Position numbers and translations under genes: made by a program. This document shows positions 1-8,571 of a stretch of 64,000 bases of DNA, in pieces (position 1 is the first letter of the stretch; every line of letters begins with the position of its first letter). Below the pieces are notes generated by a model, which worked only from the letters and a program-made list of their open reading frames with translations, did not search any database and was not told the DNA's origin. The stretch lies in assembly GCF_001590795.1 (NCBI RefSeq), contig NZ_JXDL01000001.1, forward strand, positions 4,515,494-4,579,493. Direction: 5' to 3'. This stretch comes from Bradyrhizobium sp. AT1. Its GTDB lineage: Bacteria; Pseudomonadota; Alphaproteobacteria; Rhizobiales; Xanthobacteraceae.

Positions 1-449
1 ATGGCGGGCTTGACCGCGAGCGCGCGCGAAATGCCGACGCGCTGCCGCATGCCGCCGGAAAGCTGTTTCGGATAGGCTTTGCGGAAATCAGTCAACGTCG
101 TGCGGCGCAGGGCGTCCTCGACCAGCGCGCGTCGCTGCACGGCCGAAAGCTGGGTGTGCAGCAGCGGGAATTCGACATTCTCCTCCACCGTCGCCCAGGG
201 CAGCAGCGCAAAGTCCTGGAACACGAAGGTCAGCGGATTGAGGCTGTCCGCCGGCGGCGAGCCCCGGAGCTCGGGCGCGCCGGAGGTCGGCTGCAACAGT
301 CCGCCGAGGATCGACAGCAGCGTGCTCTTGCCGCAGCCGGAAGGCCCCACGATCGCCACCACCTCGCCGGCGCCGACGGTGAAGGAGACATCGTCGAGCA
401 CGGCGAGATCGCCGAAGCGGTGGGTGATGTGGCTGGCGATCAGGTCCAT
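1..449 (-). CDS. ABC transporter ATP-binding protein, SsuB/TauB type (partial, C-terminus outside window)
   Basis: This is the ATPase of an importer of the nitrate/sulfonate/taurine class, which drives uptake at the inner membrane. The reverse strand reads from an ATG at 449 to the window edge with no stop, giving 149 codons. Visible motifs are Walker A (GPSGCGKST), a Q-loop (FVFQDFALLPW) and the ABC signature (LSGGMRQRV); Walker B lies beyond the edge. It starts 17 bases after the stop of the receptor gene on the same strand, so the two form one transcription unit. The substrate cannot be told from sequence. Family assignment is firm; the gene is incomplete only because the window ends. Confidence 0.88.
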   Translation of the reverse strand, partial: MDLIASHITHRFGDLAVLDDVSFTVGAGEVVAIVGPSGCGKSTLLSILGGLLQPTSGAPELRGSPPADSLNPLTFVFQDFALLPWATVEENVEFPLLHTQLSAVQRRALVEDALRRTTLTDFRKAYPKQLSGGMRQRVGISRALAVKPA

Positions 450-465
450 GAACTGGTTTCTGCTC

Positions 466-1470
466 TCAATCCGCCTTCACGTAGTCCTTGGCGATGATCG
501 CTTCCGCGTCAAAGCCTTTGTCGGCAAAGCCCTGCTCCTGCAGCCATTTGATCTGGTTGTCGACATTCTTCACGTCGAGCTTGCCGTCGGGATCGATATA
601 GGCGCAATTGCCGACCACCTGCTCCACCGGCAGGTTGGTGTATTTCGCGATGATCTCCAGGAGCGGTTTCGTCTTGTCGTTGATGGGCGCGACGCCGTCC
701 TTCATCGCGGCGAGGATGACGTCGTGATATTCGCGGTCGGCCTTAGCGAGCGCGCCGAGCAGCTTTGTCACCAACGCCTTGTTGGTCAGCGTCTTCGGCG
801 AGGCGAACACCGCGCCCAATTGCCAGGGCGTCTCGTCGCCGACCCAGCCCAGGAACTTCGCGCCGCCCTCGTCCATCAGCTTTCGCGCGGTGGAAATAGG
901 AAGCAGCGCCGCATCGACGGTCTCGCCCTTCAGCGCGGCGGCCGCATTCGACAGCGATTGCAGCGGCACGATCTTCACGTCCCCGAGCTTGAAGCCGTAT
1001 TTGTCGGCGAGCAGGCCGAGCGAATAGTGAAAGCTCGATCCGACCTGCGTCATCGCCACGCGTTTTCCCGCGAGGTCCTTCGGCGTCTTCAATCCGGCCG
1101 CGTAGGCGTTGTTGCTGGCGAAATAGCCGATCAGGGGGTAGCCGGCTTTCTCGCGGCTCATGCCGCCGATCACCTTCAGCGTCCCCTTGCCGGCGAGGTT
1201 GTAGAGACCGGCGGTGAAAGCGGTGATGCCGAAGTCGACGTCGCCCGAGGTGGTCGCGACCGCAATCGGCTGCGCCGCGTCGAAGAACTTCAGCTCGACA
1301 TCGAGGCCGGCCTCGCGGAAATAACCCTTGTCCTGCGCGATGAAAACAGGCGCGGAGGACGACAGGCGCAGCACGCCGATCCTGGCCTTCAGCGCATCCT
1401 CGGCCCGCGCCGTGCCCATCGCCGTGATCGCCAGAAGGCCCGCAAGCGCGAGCCGCACCATCCCGATCAT
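466..1470 (-). CDS. ABC transporter substrate-binding protein (NMT1/SsuA-like)
   Basis: Periplasmic receptor of the importer whose ATPase follows. The N-terminus (MIGMVRLALAGLLAI...ARA) is a signal peptide. The mature part opens with RIGVLRLSSSAPVFIAQDKG, then GYFREAGLDVEL, the usual start of NMT1/THI5-like receptors for sulfonates, nitrate or thiamine precursors. I place the start at the ATG at 1470 because GGAGGAA lies 7 bases upstream. A longer frame to 1521 would bury the signal peptide and overlap the upstream gene. Length (334 aa) is normal. The neighbouring FAD oxidoreductase suggests a compound that is imported and then oxidised; the identity of that compound is unknown. Confidence 0.85.
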   Translation of the reverse strand: MIGMVRLALAGLLAITAMGTARAEDALKARIGVLRLSSSAPVFIAQDKGYFREAGLDVELKFFDAAQPIAVATTSGDVDFGITAFTAGLYNLAGKGTLKVIGGMSREKAGYPLIGYFASNNAYAAGLKTPKDLAGKRVAMTQVGSSFHYSLGLLADKYGFKLGDVKIVPLQSLSNAAAALKGETVDAALLPISTARKLMDEGGAKFLGWVGDETPWQLGAVFASPKTLTNKALVTKLLGALAKADREYHDVILAAMKDGVAPINDKTKPLLEIIAKYTNLPVEQVVGNCAYIDPDGKLDVKNVDNQIKWLQEQGFADKGFDAEAIIAKDYVKAD

Positions 1471-1517
1471 CCCGTTTCCTCCGCCGTCGTTGTCTCGGTC
1501 GTTCTGTTGCAAGCCCG

Positions 1518-2885
1518 TCACAAACCTTCAGGCACCGCCTGGTCCCGGCCGATGAAGGCGCCCTGTTGTTTCAACGTTTCCTGCAACTTTTCAATGGGGA
1601 TTTCGCGCGGGATCCGGTTTCCGGAGAGCGCCAGCGCGGCGGCGGAACCGGCAGCCTCCCCCATCGCAAAACAGGCACCGGAGACCCGCGCCGCCGACTG
1701 GCCCTCATGGGTCATGGAGGCGCAGCGGCCGGCGACCAGCAGATTGTCGACCCCATCAGGCACCAGCATCCGGTAGGGCAACTCGTTATAGCCACGCGAT
1801 TCCGGGATCGGCGGGAAGGTGAAGACGACATCGCCGGGAACATGGGCCTCGATTGGCCAGCCATTGACGCCGATGGAATCCGTAAACGAGGCACAGCCGA
1901 GCACGTCCTCGCCGCTGAGCTGGTAGCCGCCCGTGATGCGGCGGGTCTCGCGGATGCCGAGCTGCGGCGGCAAATCGACGATGTAGGACTTTTCAAAGCC
2001 CGGCACCGTGCTGCGCAAAAACTCGTAGGCGGCGAGCGCCTGCTTGCGGCCCTCGATCTCGCCGCGGGTGAGATCGTCGGGCTCGACGCCGTTGATGGCG
2101 TAGCCGTCCTCGCGCGCGACTTGGGTGAAGTTGACCCGCCATTCGATGCCGGATTTCTGCGGCCGCACGATCGCGCTTTTCCGAGGAAATTTGTGGGTGC
2201 CGGCCGCGGTCGCCTTCTCCATCAATTGCGGGATGGTACGCCAGGCGTCACCCGCCTTGGCGGGATCGATGCCGTTGAGACGCAGCATCATGGAGGGATA
2301 GAGCGGATGGCCGTGTTCGTCGCCGATCTCGAACGGCGCGCCGGCCCACACCGCGAGGTCGCCGTCGCCGGAGCAGTCGATGAAGATCTCCGATCGCACC
2401 GCTTGGCGGCCGGCCTTGGTCTCGACGAGCAGCACGTCGATACGGCTGTTGTCGCCCATCACGACGCCGGCGCCGAGCGCGTGAAAGAGGATGTGAACCC
2501 TGTGGCTGGCGAGCAGCTCGTCGGCCGCGATCTTGTAGGCGGCGGTGTCGTAGGCCTGGGCGAACACCTTGCCGAGGATCAGATGCGGCGTGTTGAGGCC
2601 ACCCAGCCGATCGATCCGCGCCAGCAGCTCGGACGCCATGCCCTGTACGAGCCGCCGGTGCTCGCCATGGACATTGCCATGCAGCCCGCAGAAATTGGTG
2701 ACGCCGGCCGCCGTTCCCATGCCGCCGAGAAAGCCATAGCGCTCGATCAGCAGCGTCTTCCGTCCGGCCCGCGCAGCTGAGGCCGCCGCGACGATGCCGG
2801 CGGGACCGCCGCCGAGCACGACGACTTCATATTCGCCGTAGAGCGGCACCTGGCGTGCCGGTTCTTCGATCGTCGTGGCCCGCAT
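1518..2885 (-). CDS. FAD-dependent oxidoreductase
   Basis: A 455-residue flavoprotein of the FAD_oxidored type. The dinucleotide-binding loop VVVLGGGPAGIVAAASAARAG is at about residues 21-41, followed by LLIERYGFLGG and a C-terminal FAD-contacting segment (DNLLVAGRCASMTHEGQSAAR). Such enzymes are cytoplasmic or membrane-associated dehydrogenases of diverse small molecules; the substrate is not predictable here. It is the first gene of a leftward unit with the ABC receptor and ATPase, and it is transcribed divergently from the LysR regulator at 2997. That arrangement suggests LysR control of the unit. Confidence 0.85.
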   Translation of the reverse strand: MRATTIEEPARQVPLYGEYEVVVLGGGPAGIVAAASAARAGRKTLLIERYGFLGGMGTAAGVTNFCGLHGNVHGEHRRLVQGMASELLARIDRLGGLNTPHLILGKVFAQAYDTAAYKIAADELLASHRVHILFHALGAGVVMGDNSRIDVLLVETKAGRQAVRSEIFIDCSGDGDLAVWAGAPFEIGDEHGHPLYPSMMLRLNGIDPAKAGDAWRTIPQLMEKATAAGTHKFPRKSAIVRPQKSGIEWRVNFTQVAREDGYAINGVEPDDLTRGEIEGRKQALAAYEFLRSTVPGFEKSYIVDLPPQLGIRETRRITGGYQLSGEDVLGCASFTDSIGVNGWPIEAHVPGDVVFTFPPIPESRGYNELPYRMLVPDGVDNLLVAGRCASMTHEGQSAARVSGACFAMGEAAGSAAALALSGNRIPREIPIEKLQETLKQQGAFIGRDQAVPEGL

Positions 2886-2996
2886 GGCGCGTCCCTTCCC
2901 GGATTTCCTTTGCTTGGGGCGACTATGAATTAACGCGCCGCGAGCTACAATCCACCAAAATACGCGATCAGCTTACGCGAATCGAGAAAGGTCGAG

Positions 2997-3881
2997 ATGG
3001 ACATCCTGGTGAACCTGCAGGCCTTCCTCGCCACCGCGGATGCGGCCGGCTTCTCCGCCGCGGCGCGAAAGCTTGACGTCTCGACCTCGGTGGTCGCCAA
3101 GCGCGTCACGCAGCTGGAGGCGCGGATCGGCACGCAGCTGTTTCACCGCTCGACCCGGCAATTGCGGCTGACCGAAGCCGGACAGCGCTATGTGCATCGC
3201 GCACGCGGCGTGGTGACTGACGCCACCGATCTGCTCTCGCGCATGGGCGAGAAGGGCCACGATCTCGTCGATCACCTCCGCATCAAGGCCCCGACCTCGC
3301 TGACGGTGGCACGCCTCGCCGATGCCTTCAGCGCGTTCCAGACCCAGAACCCGAAGCTCAAGCTCGATATCGTGCTGATCGATCGGCCGGTCGATCCGGT
3401 GACCGAAGGCTTTGACATCGCCATCGGCGCTTTTCCGCATTCGTTCGGCGGCGTGGTCGATGAGCCGCTGTGCGCGCTGAAGCGGTTGCTCTGCGCCTCG
3501 CCGGCCTATTTGAAGAAACACGGTACGCCAAAGCATCCGCGCGATCTGGTCGAGCATCGCTGCCTCAGCTTCCTGCCGACCGGACCCGAGTGGGTCTTCG
3601 ACGGACCGCGCGGCCGCATCAGCATCCAGGTCAGCCCGCTGCTCTCCTCCAACGAAGGCCACGTGCTGGCGCGCAGCGCCATCGCCGGCAACGGCATCGC
3701 GCTGATCTCGCATTACCTCGTGGCGGATGCGCTGCGCGACGGCATGCTGAAGCCGGTGCTGCGCGACTTTCCGATTCCGGAGCTATGGGTAAAAGCCGCG
3801 ATCCCCGAACGGCGGCGCAATGCGGCTGCAGTGCAGGCGCTGCTGACACTGCTGAGAACGTCGCTGGCGCCGTCGCTGTAG
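2997..3881 (+). CDS. LysR family transcriptional regulator
   Basis: A 294-residue LysR-type regulator. Residues 1-60 form the winged HTH (FLATADAAGFSAAARKLDVS, then VVAKRVTQLEARIGTQLF). The rest is the effector-binding domain, containing SLTVARLADAF and an AIGAF segment. It belongs to the large subgroup related to CrgA/AaeR. The start codon follows GAAAGGTCGAG. It is divergent from the FAD oxidoreductase/ABC unit with a 111-base spacer, the classic LysR arrangement, so it probably controls that unit in response to the transported compound (inference). I could not pick out a convincing T-N11-A operator by eye. Confidence 0.9.
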   Translation: MDILVNLQAFLATADAAGFSAAARKLDVSTSVVAKRVTQLEARIGTQLFHRSTRQLRLTEAGQRYVHRARGVVTDATDLLSRMGEKGHDLVDHLRIKAPTSLTVARLADAFSAFQTQNPKLKLDIVLIDRPVDPVTEGFDIAIGAFPHSFGGVVDEPLCALKRLLCASPAYLKKHGTPKHPRDLVEHRCLSFLPTGPEWVFDGPRGRISIQVSPLLSSNEGHVLARSAIAGNGIALISHYLVADALRDGMLKPVLRDFPIPELWVKAAIPERRRNAAAVQALLTLLRTSLAPSL

Positions 3882-3892
3882 ATGGCGGTGCC

Positions 3893-3962
3893 GTAGCCCG
3901 CATGCAGCGCAGCGGAATGCGGGGACCTGGTCCCGGATTGCGCTTCGCTCCATCCGGGCTAC
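3893..3962. repeat. REP-like palindromic repeat
   Basis: An interrupted palindrome with ends GTAGCCCG and CGGGCTAC. The inner arms (GCAGCGCAGCGGAATGCGGG against CCCGGATTGCGCTTCGCTCC) are near-complementary. It lies just after the LysR stop. The same family recurs at 40684-40768 in the more regular form GTAGCCCGGATGG/CCATCCGGGCTAC. Confidence 0.75.
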
Positions 3963-4016
3963 AGGCCTGGCGCAAGATGGTTGCTTGGGAATGGCGAACC
4001 TGAGAGAAGGGCCGCC

Positions 4017-4289
4017 ATGGATTCGATCGTCGTGAAATTCGCCCTGCCTGCCCTCGCCGCTCTCGCGATCTCAACCGCTCCGGCCGCGGCCGTTGAGCAA
4101 AACTGCCGCTTCATCCAGGCCAAGCCGGAGCGCGAGGCCTGCTACAAGCGTCAGGAGGACGAGCTGGCAGCGAAACACAAGCCGGCACCTGCCGCGGCCG
4201 AGAACAACACACTCGAGACGCTGCGCCAGATGCGGCAGGACGACGATGCCGTCTATCGCAGCATCAACAACATCTGCCGCGGCTGCTGA
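4017..4289 (+). CDS. Small exported protein of unknown function
   Basis: A 90-residue protein starting at the ATG at 4017, preceded by GAGAAGG. The N-terminus (MDSIVVKFALPALAALAIS, then APAAAV) is a clear signal peptide. The mature part has four cysteines (NCRF, EACYKR, NNICRGC) and a Lys/Glu-rich centre. It resembles the many small Cys-containing periplasmic proteins of Bradyrhizobium, but I do not recognise a named family. It stands alone, between a repeat and a convergent hydratase gene. Confidence 0.65.
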   Translation: MDSIVVKFALPALAALAISTAPAAAVEQNCRFIQAKPEREACYKRQEDELAAKHKPAPAAAENNTLETLRQMRQDDDAVYRSINNICRGC

Positions 4290-4292
4290 CGT

Positions 4293-5096
4293 TCAGCCCT
4301 TCGCACCGCCCCACCTACCTGCCCGCTTCTCGGCGAACGAGGCCAGTCCCTCCGCGGCTTCCGCGCTCTGCCGCTTCAGCGAATGCAGCTGCACGAGCCG
4401 CGTATACGCCGCGTCGTCCACCGCCATGCCGCCGAACGAGCTCTCCAGCGCAAGCTTTTTGGTCTCGGCCATCGCCTCCGGCCCGTTGGCGAGCAGTTGC
4501 TCGACCACCTTGGCGCCTGCGGATTCGAGACCGGCGAGCGGCACCACCTCGTGGACGAGGCCGATGCGGCGGGCATCTTCGGCACCAAAACGTTCGCCCG
4601 TAAGCGCATAGCGGCGGACCTGGCGCACGCCGATGGCATCGCAGAGCTGCGGGATGATGATCGCGGCCGTCAGGCCCCAGCGCACCTCGGTGATGGAGAA
4701 CAGCGCGTTGTCCGCGGCGATGACGACATCGCAGGCCGCAATCACGCCGGTGCCGCCGCCGAAGCAGCCGCCCTGTACCAAGGCCACGGTCGGGATCGGC
4801 AGCGTGTTGAGCCGCTGCACGGCTTCGAAGGTAGCACGGGATGCCGCCTCGTTGGCCTCTGCCGATTGCGGCCGTACGCCGTTGATCCATTTGAGGTCCG
4901 CCCCCGCCTGGAAGTGCTTGCCGTTGCCGCGGAGCACGACAACGCGCAGGTGGGGCTTCTTCCCCAGCTCGTCCATGGCCGCGAGCACGCCCGCGATCAG
5001 CGCGCCGTCATAGGCGTTGTTGACCTCCGGCCGGTTCAATGTGACGGTTGCAACCCCACGCTCATCGAGGCTCCACAGGACGGGGCTGGCAGTCAT
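4293..5096 (-). CDS. Enoyl-CoA hydratase/isomerase family protein
   Basis: A crotonase-fold enzyme of 267 residues that hydrates or isomerises acyl-CoA thioesters. Family marks are HFQAGADLKWI (first oxyanion-hole loop) and QGGCFGGGTGVIAACDVVIA (second oxyanion-hole loop). Helix 9 carries the usual ALTGERFGAEDARRIGLVHEVV. I chose the ATG at 5096 because GGAGGG lies 6 bases upstream; a longer frame starting at 5129 lacks such a site. It is convergent with the small exported protein. Crotonases of this type often act in leucine, isoprenoid or atypical fatty acid breakdown. No partner gene is adjacent, so the substrate is open. Confidence 0.87.
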   Translation of the reverse strand: MTASPVLWSLDERGVATVTLNRPEVNNAYDGALIAGVLAAMDELGKKPHLRVVVLRGNGKHFQAGADLKWINGVRPQSAEANEAASRATFEAVQRLNTLPIPTVALVQGGCFGGGTGVIAACDVVIAADNALFSITEVRWGLTAAIIIPQLCDAIGVRQVRRYALTGERFGAEDARRIGLVHEVVPLAGLESAGAKVVEQLLANGPEAMAETKKLALESSFGGMAVDDAAYTRLVQLHSLKRQSAEAAEGLASFAEKRAGRWGGAKG

Positions 5097-5250
5097 CGGC
5101 GATCCCTCCGCTTCGTTGTTGGCTTGCACTATGGCCGAGGCGGCACATCCCGATCCATATCTTTCCAGCGTGGGGCGGTCGCGTCCATCGCATGGCGGCT
5201 TGTGTCATGGTGACGCCGGGCGGCACCACGGGATCAGGGACAGGAAATAT

Positions 5251-6225
5251 ATGCGCATCTGCATTTTCGGCGCGGGCGCCGTCGGCAGCCATATTGCGGT
5301 CCGGCTGGCGCGGGCCGGCCATGACGTTTCATGCGTGATGCGGGGGGCGCATCTGGAGGCGGCGCGCGCGGCCGGCCTCAGGCTGCGCGTCGGCGATTCC
5401 GAGGTCAGCGCCAAGGTGAACGCATCGGGCGATCCGGCCCAGCTCGGCCCGCAGGACGTCGTGATCTCCACACTCAAGGCGACGGCGCTGCCGGGACTGG
5501 TTTCCAGCATCAAACCGCTGCTGCAGGACGACACCGCGATCGTGTTCGCGCAGAACGGCATTCCCTGGTGGTACGGGATCGGCCTGCCGCCGCGGCACCC
5601 GACGCCGCCGGACATCTCCTTTCTCGACCCCGGCGGACGCCTGCGCGCCTGCATCCCGAAGGAGCGGATCATCGGCGGCGTCGTGTTCTCCTCCAACGAG
5701 GTGACCGCCCCCGGCGTGGTGCAGAACCTGACCCCGGATCGCAACCGCCTGCTGATCGGCGAGTGCGACGATCGCAATTGCGAGCGGATCACCAAGCTCC
5801 GCAACGTCTTCAACGACGCACGGCTGGAATCCCCGCCGGTGGCCGAGATCCGCGAGGCGATCTGGTCAAAGCTGCTGACCAACATGTCGCTCTCGGTGCT
5901 GTGCCTGCTGACCGGCCAGACCGCGCGCGGCGTGCGCGACGACCCTGCTTTCGCCGAGGTCATCCCGCGCATGCTGAACGAGGCCAACGACATCGCCCAG
6001 CATTTCATCCCCGAGGTCAAGCGCGTGACGCGCAGCGGCCCTGCCCCCAACCACAAACCGTCGCTGCTGCAGGATTACGAGCTCGGCCGCGCCATGGAGA
6101 TCGACGTGCTGGTGAAAGCGCCCGCCGCCTTCGCCCGCACCGCCGGCCTGTCGACGCCAACACTTGACTTGATCGCCGCACTCGCGATCCAGAAGGCGCG
6201 CGACAAGGGGCTCTATTCGGCCTGA
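5251..6225 (+). CDS. 2-dehydropantoate 2-reductase-like (ApbA/PanE family)
   Basis: A 324-residue NADPH-dependent reductase of the ketopantoate reductase family. It begins directly with the Rossmann motif MRICIFGAGAVGSHIAVRLA and follows with the VISTLKA and FAQNGIPWW segments typical of the family. The C-terminal helical domain carries SVLCLLTGQ and the conserved KPSLLQDYELGRAMEIDVL. The start at 5251 places the Rossmann loop at the N-terminus as expected, with CAGGAA upstream. A paralogue lies at 28631-29632. With two paralogues and no pan genes nearby, a catabolic 2-keto acid reductase is as likely as pantothenate synthesis. Confidence 0.85.
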   Translation: MRICIFGAGAVGSHIAVRLARAGHDVSCVMRGAHLEAARAAGLRLRVGDSEVSAKVNASGDPAQLGPQDVVISTLKATALPGLVSSIKPLLQDDTAIVFAQNGIPWWYGIGLPPRHPTPPDISFLDPGGRLRACIPKERIIGGVVFSSNEVTAPGVVQNLTPDRNRLLIGECDDRNCERITKLRNVFNDARLESPPVAEIREAIWSKLLTNMSLSVLCLLTGQTARGVRDDPAFAEVIPRMLNEANDIAQHFIPEVKRVTRSGPAPNHKPSLLQDYELGRAMEIDVLVKAPAAFARTAGLSTPTLDLIAALAIQKARDKGLYSA

Positions 6226-6228
6226 ACG

Positions 6229-6903
6229 TCAGGCGAGTTGGTCGATCCAGGCCGCGAGCGTATCGAGCACTTCCGTGAGCGCCTCCTCGTTGCTGCGGCC
6301 GGACTTCTTCAGCACGGCGAAGGAGTGATCGCCGCCTTCGACTTCATGCAGCGTCGCCTGCGCACCAAGCGAGGCGATGACAGGCTTGAGATGCCCGAGA
6401 TCGGCGAGCTCGTCGCGCGTGCCCTGCAGGAACAGCATGGGGATGGTGATACCGGCGAGGTGCTCGGCCCGCTCGGACGAAGGCTTCTTGGCGGCATGCA
6501 AGGGGAAGCCGAGGAAGGCGAGGCCCTTCACACCTGGAAGCGGCGCCTTCGACTGCGCCTGCGAGGTCATGCGCCCGCCGAAGGATTTGCCGCCCGCGAC
6601 GAGCGTCGCGCCGGGACATAGCCGCGCCGCCTCCGAGACGGCAGCGCGGACGGCCGCGTGCGCCACCGCCGGCTGGTCGGGACGCCCCTTCTTCTGTTCC
6701 ATGTAGGGGAAATTGAAGCGGAACGTCGCGATGCCGCGGCCCGCGAGACCGATTGCAGTCTTCTCCATGAAGGCATGCCGCATGTCGGCGCCGGCACCAT
6801 GCGCCAGAACGTAGCAGGCACGCGCCTTGCCCGGCTGCGTCAGGATGGCCGAGACCGTCCCGATGCGCTCGATGTCGAGCTTGAGTTCGCGCGCCTGGGT
6901 CAA
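6229..6903 (-). CDS. Alpha/beta hydrolase, KANL3/Tex30-like
   Basis: A 224-residue alpha/beta hydrolase of the small KANL3/Tex30 (dienelactone hydrolase-like) group. Visible elements are the oxyanion strand YVLAHGAGADMRH, the nucleophile elbow GGKSFGGRMTS (Gly-x-Ser-x-Gly), the acid loop LQGTRDELAD, and the catalytic histidine in EGGDHSF. There is no signal peptide, so it is cytoplasmic. Its 3' end is convergent with the ketopantoate reductase gene, with only 3 bases between the two stops. The substrate is unknown. Confidence 0.82.
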   Translation of the reverse strand: MTQARELKLDIERIGTVSAILTQPGKARACYVLAHGAGADMRHAFMEKTAIGLAGRGIATFRFNFPYMEQKKGRPDQPAVAHAAVRAAVSEAARLCPGATLVAGGKSFGGRMTSQAQSKAPLPGVKGLAFLGFPLHAAKKPSSERAEHLAGITIPMLFLQGTRDELADLGHLKPVIASLGAQATLHEVEGGDHSFAVLKKSGRSNEEALTEVLDTLAAWIDQLA

Positions 6904-7014
6904 GACTGAATGTTCCCGATGAGCCCCCGCAATGCTACCTGCGGGACCGCGATCTGAAAACAGGAGACCTCGCGCTTGTCCCCGGCATGCGCGCGGCCTG
7001 CGCGAACGCCGGCC

Positions 7015-8571
7015 CTAGCTGACCCGCCGTTCCCGCCCTTCCCAGAACGGCCGGCGCAGCTCGCGCTTCAGCACCTTGCCGGCGCCCGACAGCGGCAGCG
7101 GGGTCTCGGTGATCTCGATGCTGCGGGGGCACTTGTAGCCGGCGATCAGCGTCTTCGTGAACTCGATCAGCTCGCCGGACGAGACCTCCACCCCGCCGCG
7201 CTTGACCACGACGGCATGAACCTGCTCTCCCCATTGCTCGTTGGGAACTCCGATGACCGCGCATTGCAGCACCGAGGGGTGCTGCGCCAGCGCGTTCTCG
7301 ACCTCGACCGAGTACACATTCTCGCCGCCCGAGATGATCATGTCCTTGACGCGGTCGACGACGTAGATGAAGCCGTCCTCGTCCATGTAGCCGCCATCAC
7401 CGGTATGCATCCAGCCGTCGACCACGGCCCGCGCGGTCTCCTCCGGCCGCTCCCAATAGCCCATCATCACGGTGTCGCCGCGCACCACGATCTCGCCGAC
7501 CGCACCCGCCGGCACGGGCTGGTCATTCTCGTCGACGATCCGCACCTCGCAGCCGAGCGTGGCGCGGCCGGCACCGCGATGGCGGCCCTTCCTGCGCCCT
7601 TCCCCGACATGCTCGTCGGCGTGCAGCAGCGTCGCGATCGGCGACAATTCGGTCATGCCGTAAGCCTGCGTGAAGCGCACATGCGGCAATGCGCGCGCGG
7701 CACGGTCGAGCACCGCCTCGCTGATCGGCGAGGCCCCGTAGATGATGTTCTTGAGCGGCGACAAATCGTAGTTTCCAATCGCCGGGTGATCGACGAACAT
7801 CTGGATCATCGTGGGCACCAGCAGCACGTCGGTGACGCGCTCGTTCTGCATCGCGGCCATCACGCCTTCGGGCGTGAAGCCCTGAACGATCACGTTGGAG
7901 CCGCCTGAGAGCAGCAGGGAATACATCGCCGCCCCGTTGGCGAGATGAAACATCGGCGCAGCGTGCAGATAGATCGCACTCCCCGGAAACAGCCCTTCGC
8001 CGAGAGCGTTGAGCGCGTTGGCCATCAGATTCTGGTGGCTGAGCATCACGCCCTTCGAACGTCCGGTGGTCCCGCCGGTGTAGAAAATGCCGGCGAGATC
8101 ATCGCCCTTGCGCATGGCATCGGCGACCGGAGCGCTGCCCGCGACCAGATCCTCGTAGCTCTCCATTCCGGCCGGCACCTCGCCGTCGTCGGCGTAGATC
8201 AGCTTGAGCCCCGGAATGGCGCCGGCGAGTTGCGTGCCAACCTGCGCAAAGGCCTTGTCGACGAGCAGAACCGAGGCACGGCAGTCGCGCAGCGCGTCCT
8301 CGTTTTCCAGCGCGCTCCAGCGGATGTTGAGCGGCACGATCACGCCGCCCGCCCAGCCGGTCGCCAGATAGAGCTCTAGATAGCGATCCGAGTTGAACGA
8401 CAGGATCGCGACACGATCGCCGTCCTGGACGCCGAGCGTCCGCAGGCCACCGGCCAATCTCGCGACGCGCTCGCCGATTTCCGCCCAGCTGCGCCGCCGC
8501 TGCCCGTAGACGGTGGCGAGCCCGTTCGGGTTGATCTGCAGCGCGCGCCGCAGTCCATGCGTGATGTTCAT
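7015..8571 (-). CDS. Acyl-CoA synthetase (AMP-forming, long-chain fatty acid-CoA ligase type)
   Basis: A 518-residue member of the adenylating ligase family that activates a carboxylic acid to its CoA thioester. The AMP/phosphate loop is FYTGGTTGRSKGVMLSHQN near residue 170. The A5 segment is QAYGMTELSP and the A7 hinge region is WMHTGDGGYMDEDGFIYVVD. The C-terminal domain carries the catalytic lysine region LPLSGAGKVLKRELR. Its start overlaps the TetR gene stop by 4 bases (8568-8571), so the two are co-translated. With the divergent thiolase/MaoC/SDR/dehydrogenase operon it supplies the CoA-activation step of one degradation pathway. Confidence 0.92.
   Translation of the reverse strand: MNITHGLRRALQINPNGLATVYGQRRRSWAEIGERVARLAGGLRTLGVQDGDRVAILSFNSDRYLELYLATGWAGGVIVPLNIRWSALENEDALRDCRASVLLVDKAFAQVGTQLAGAIPGLKLIYADDGEVPAGMESYEDLVAGSAPVADAMRKGDDLAGIFYTGGTTGRSKGVMLSHQNLMANALNALGEGLFPGSAIYLHAAPMFHLANGAAMYSLLLSGGSNVIVQGFTPEGVMAAMQNERVTDVLLVPTMIQMFVDHPAIGNYDLSPLKNIIYGASPISEAVLDRAARALPHVRFTQAYGMTELSPIATLLHADEHVGEGRRKGRHRGAGRATLGCEVRIVDENDQPVPAGAVGEIVVRGDTVMMGYWERPEETARAVVDGWMHTGDGGYMDEDGFIYVVDRVKDMIISGGENVYSVEVENALAQHPSVLQCAVIGVPNEQWGEQVHAVVVKRGGVEVSSGELIEFTKTLIAGYKCPRSIEITETPLPLSGAGKVLKRELRRPFWEGRERRVS

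Noticed and set aside
79..1776. 565-codon forward frame
   Set aside because: Antisense of the ABC ATPase, receptor and oxidoreductase genes, all of which have clear motifs.
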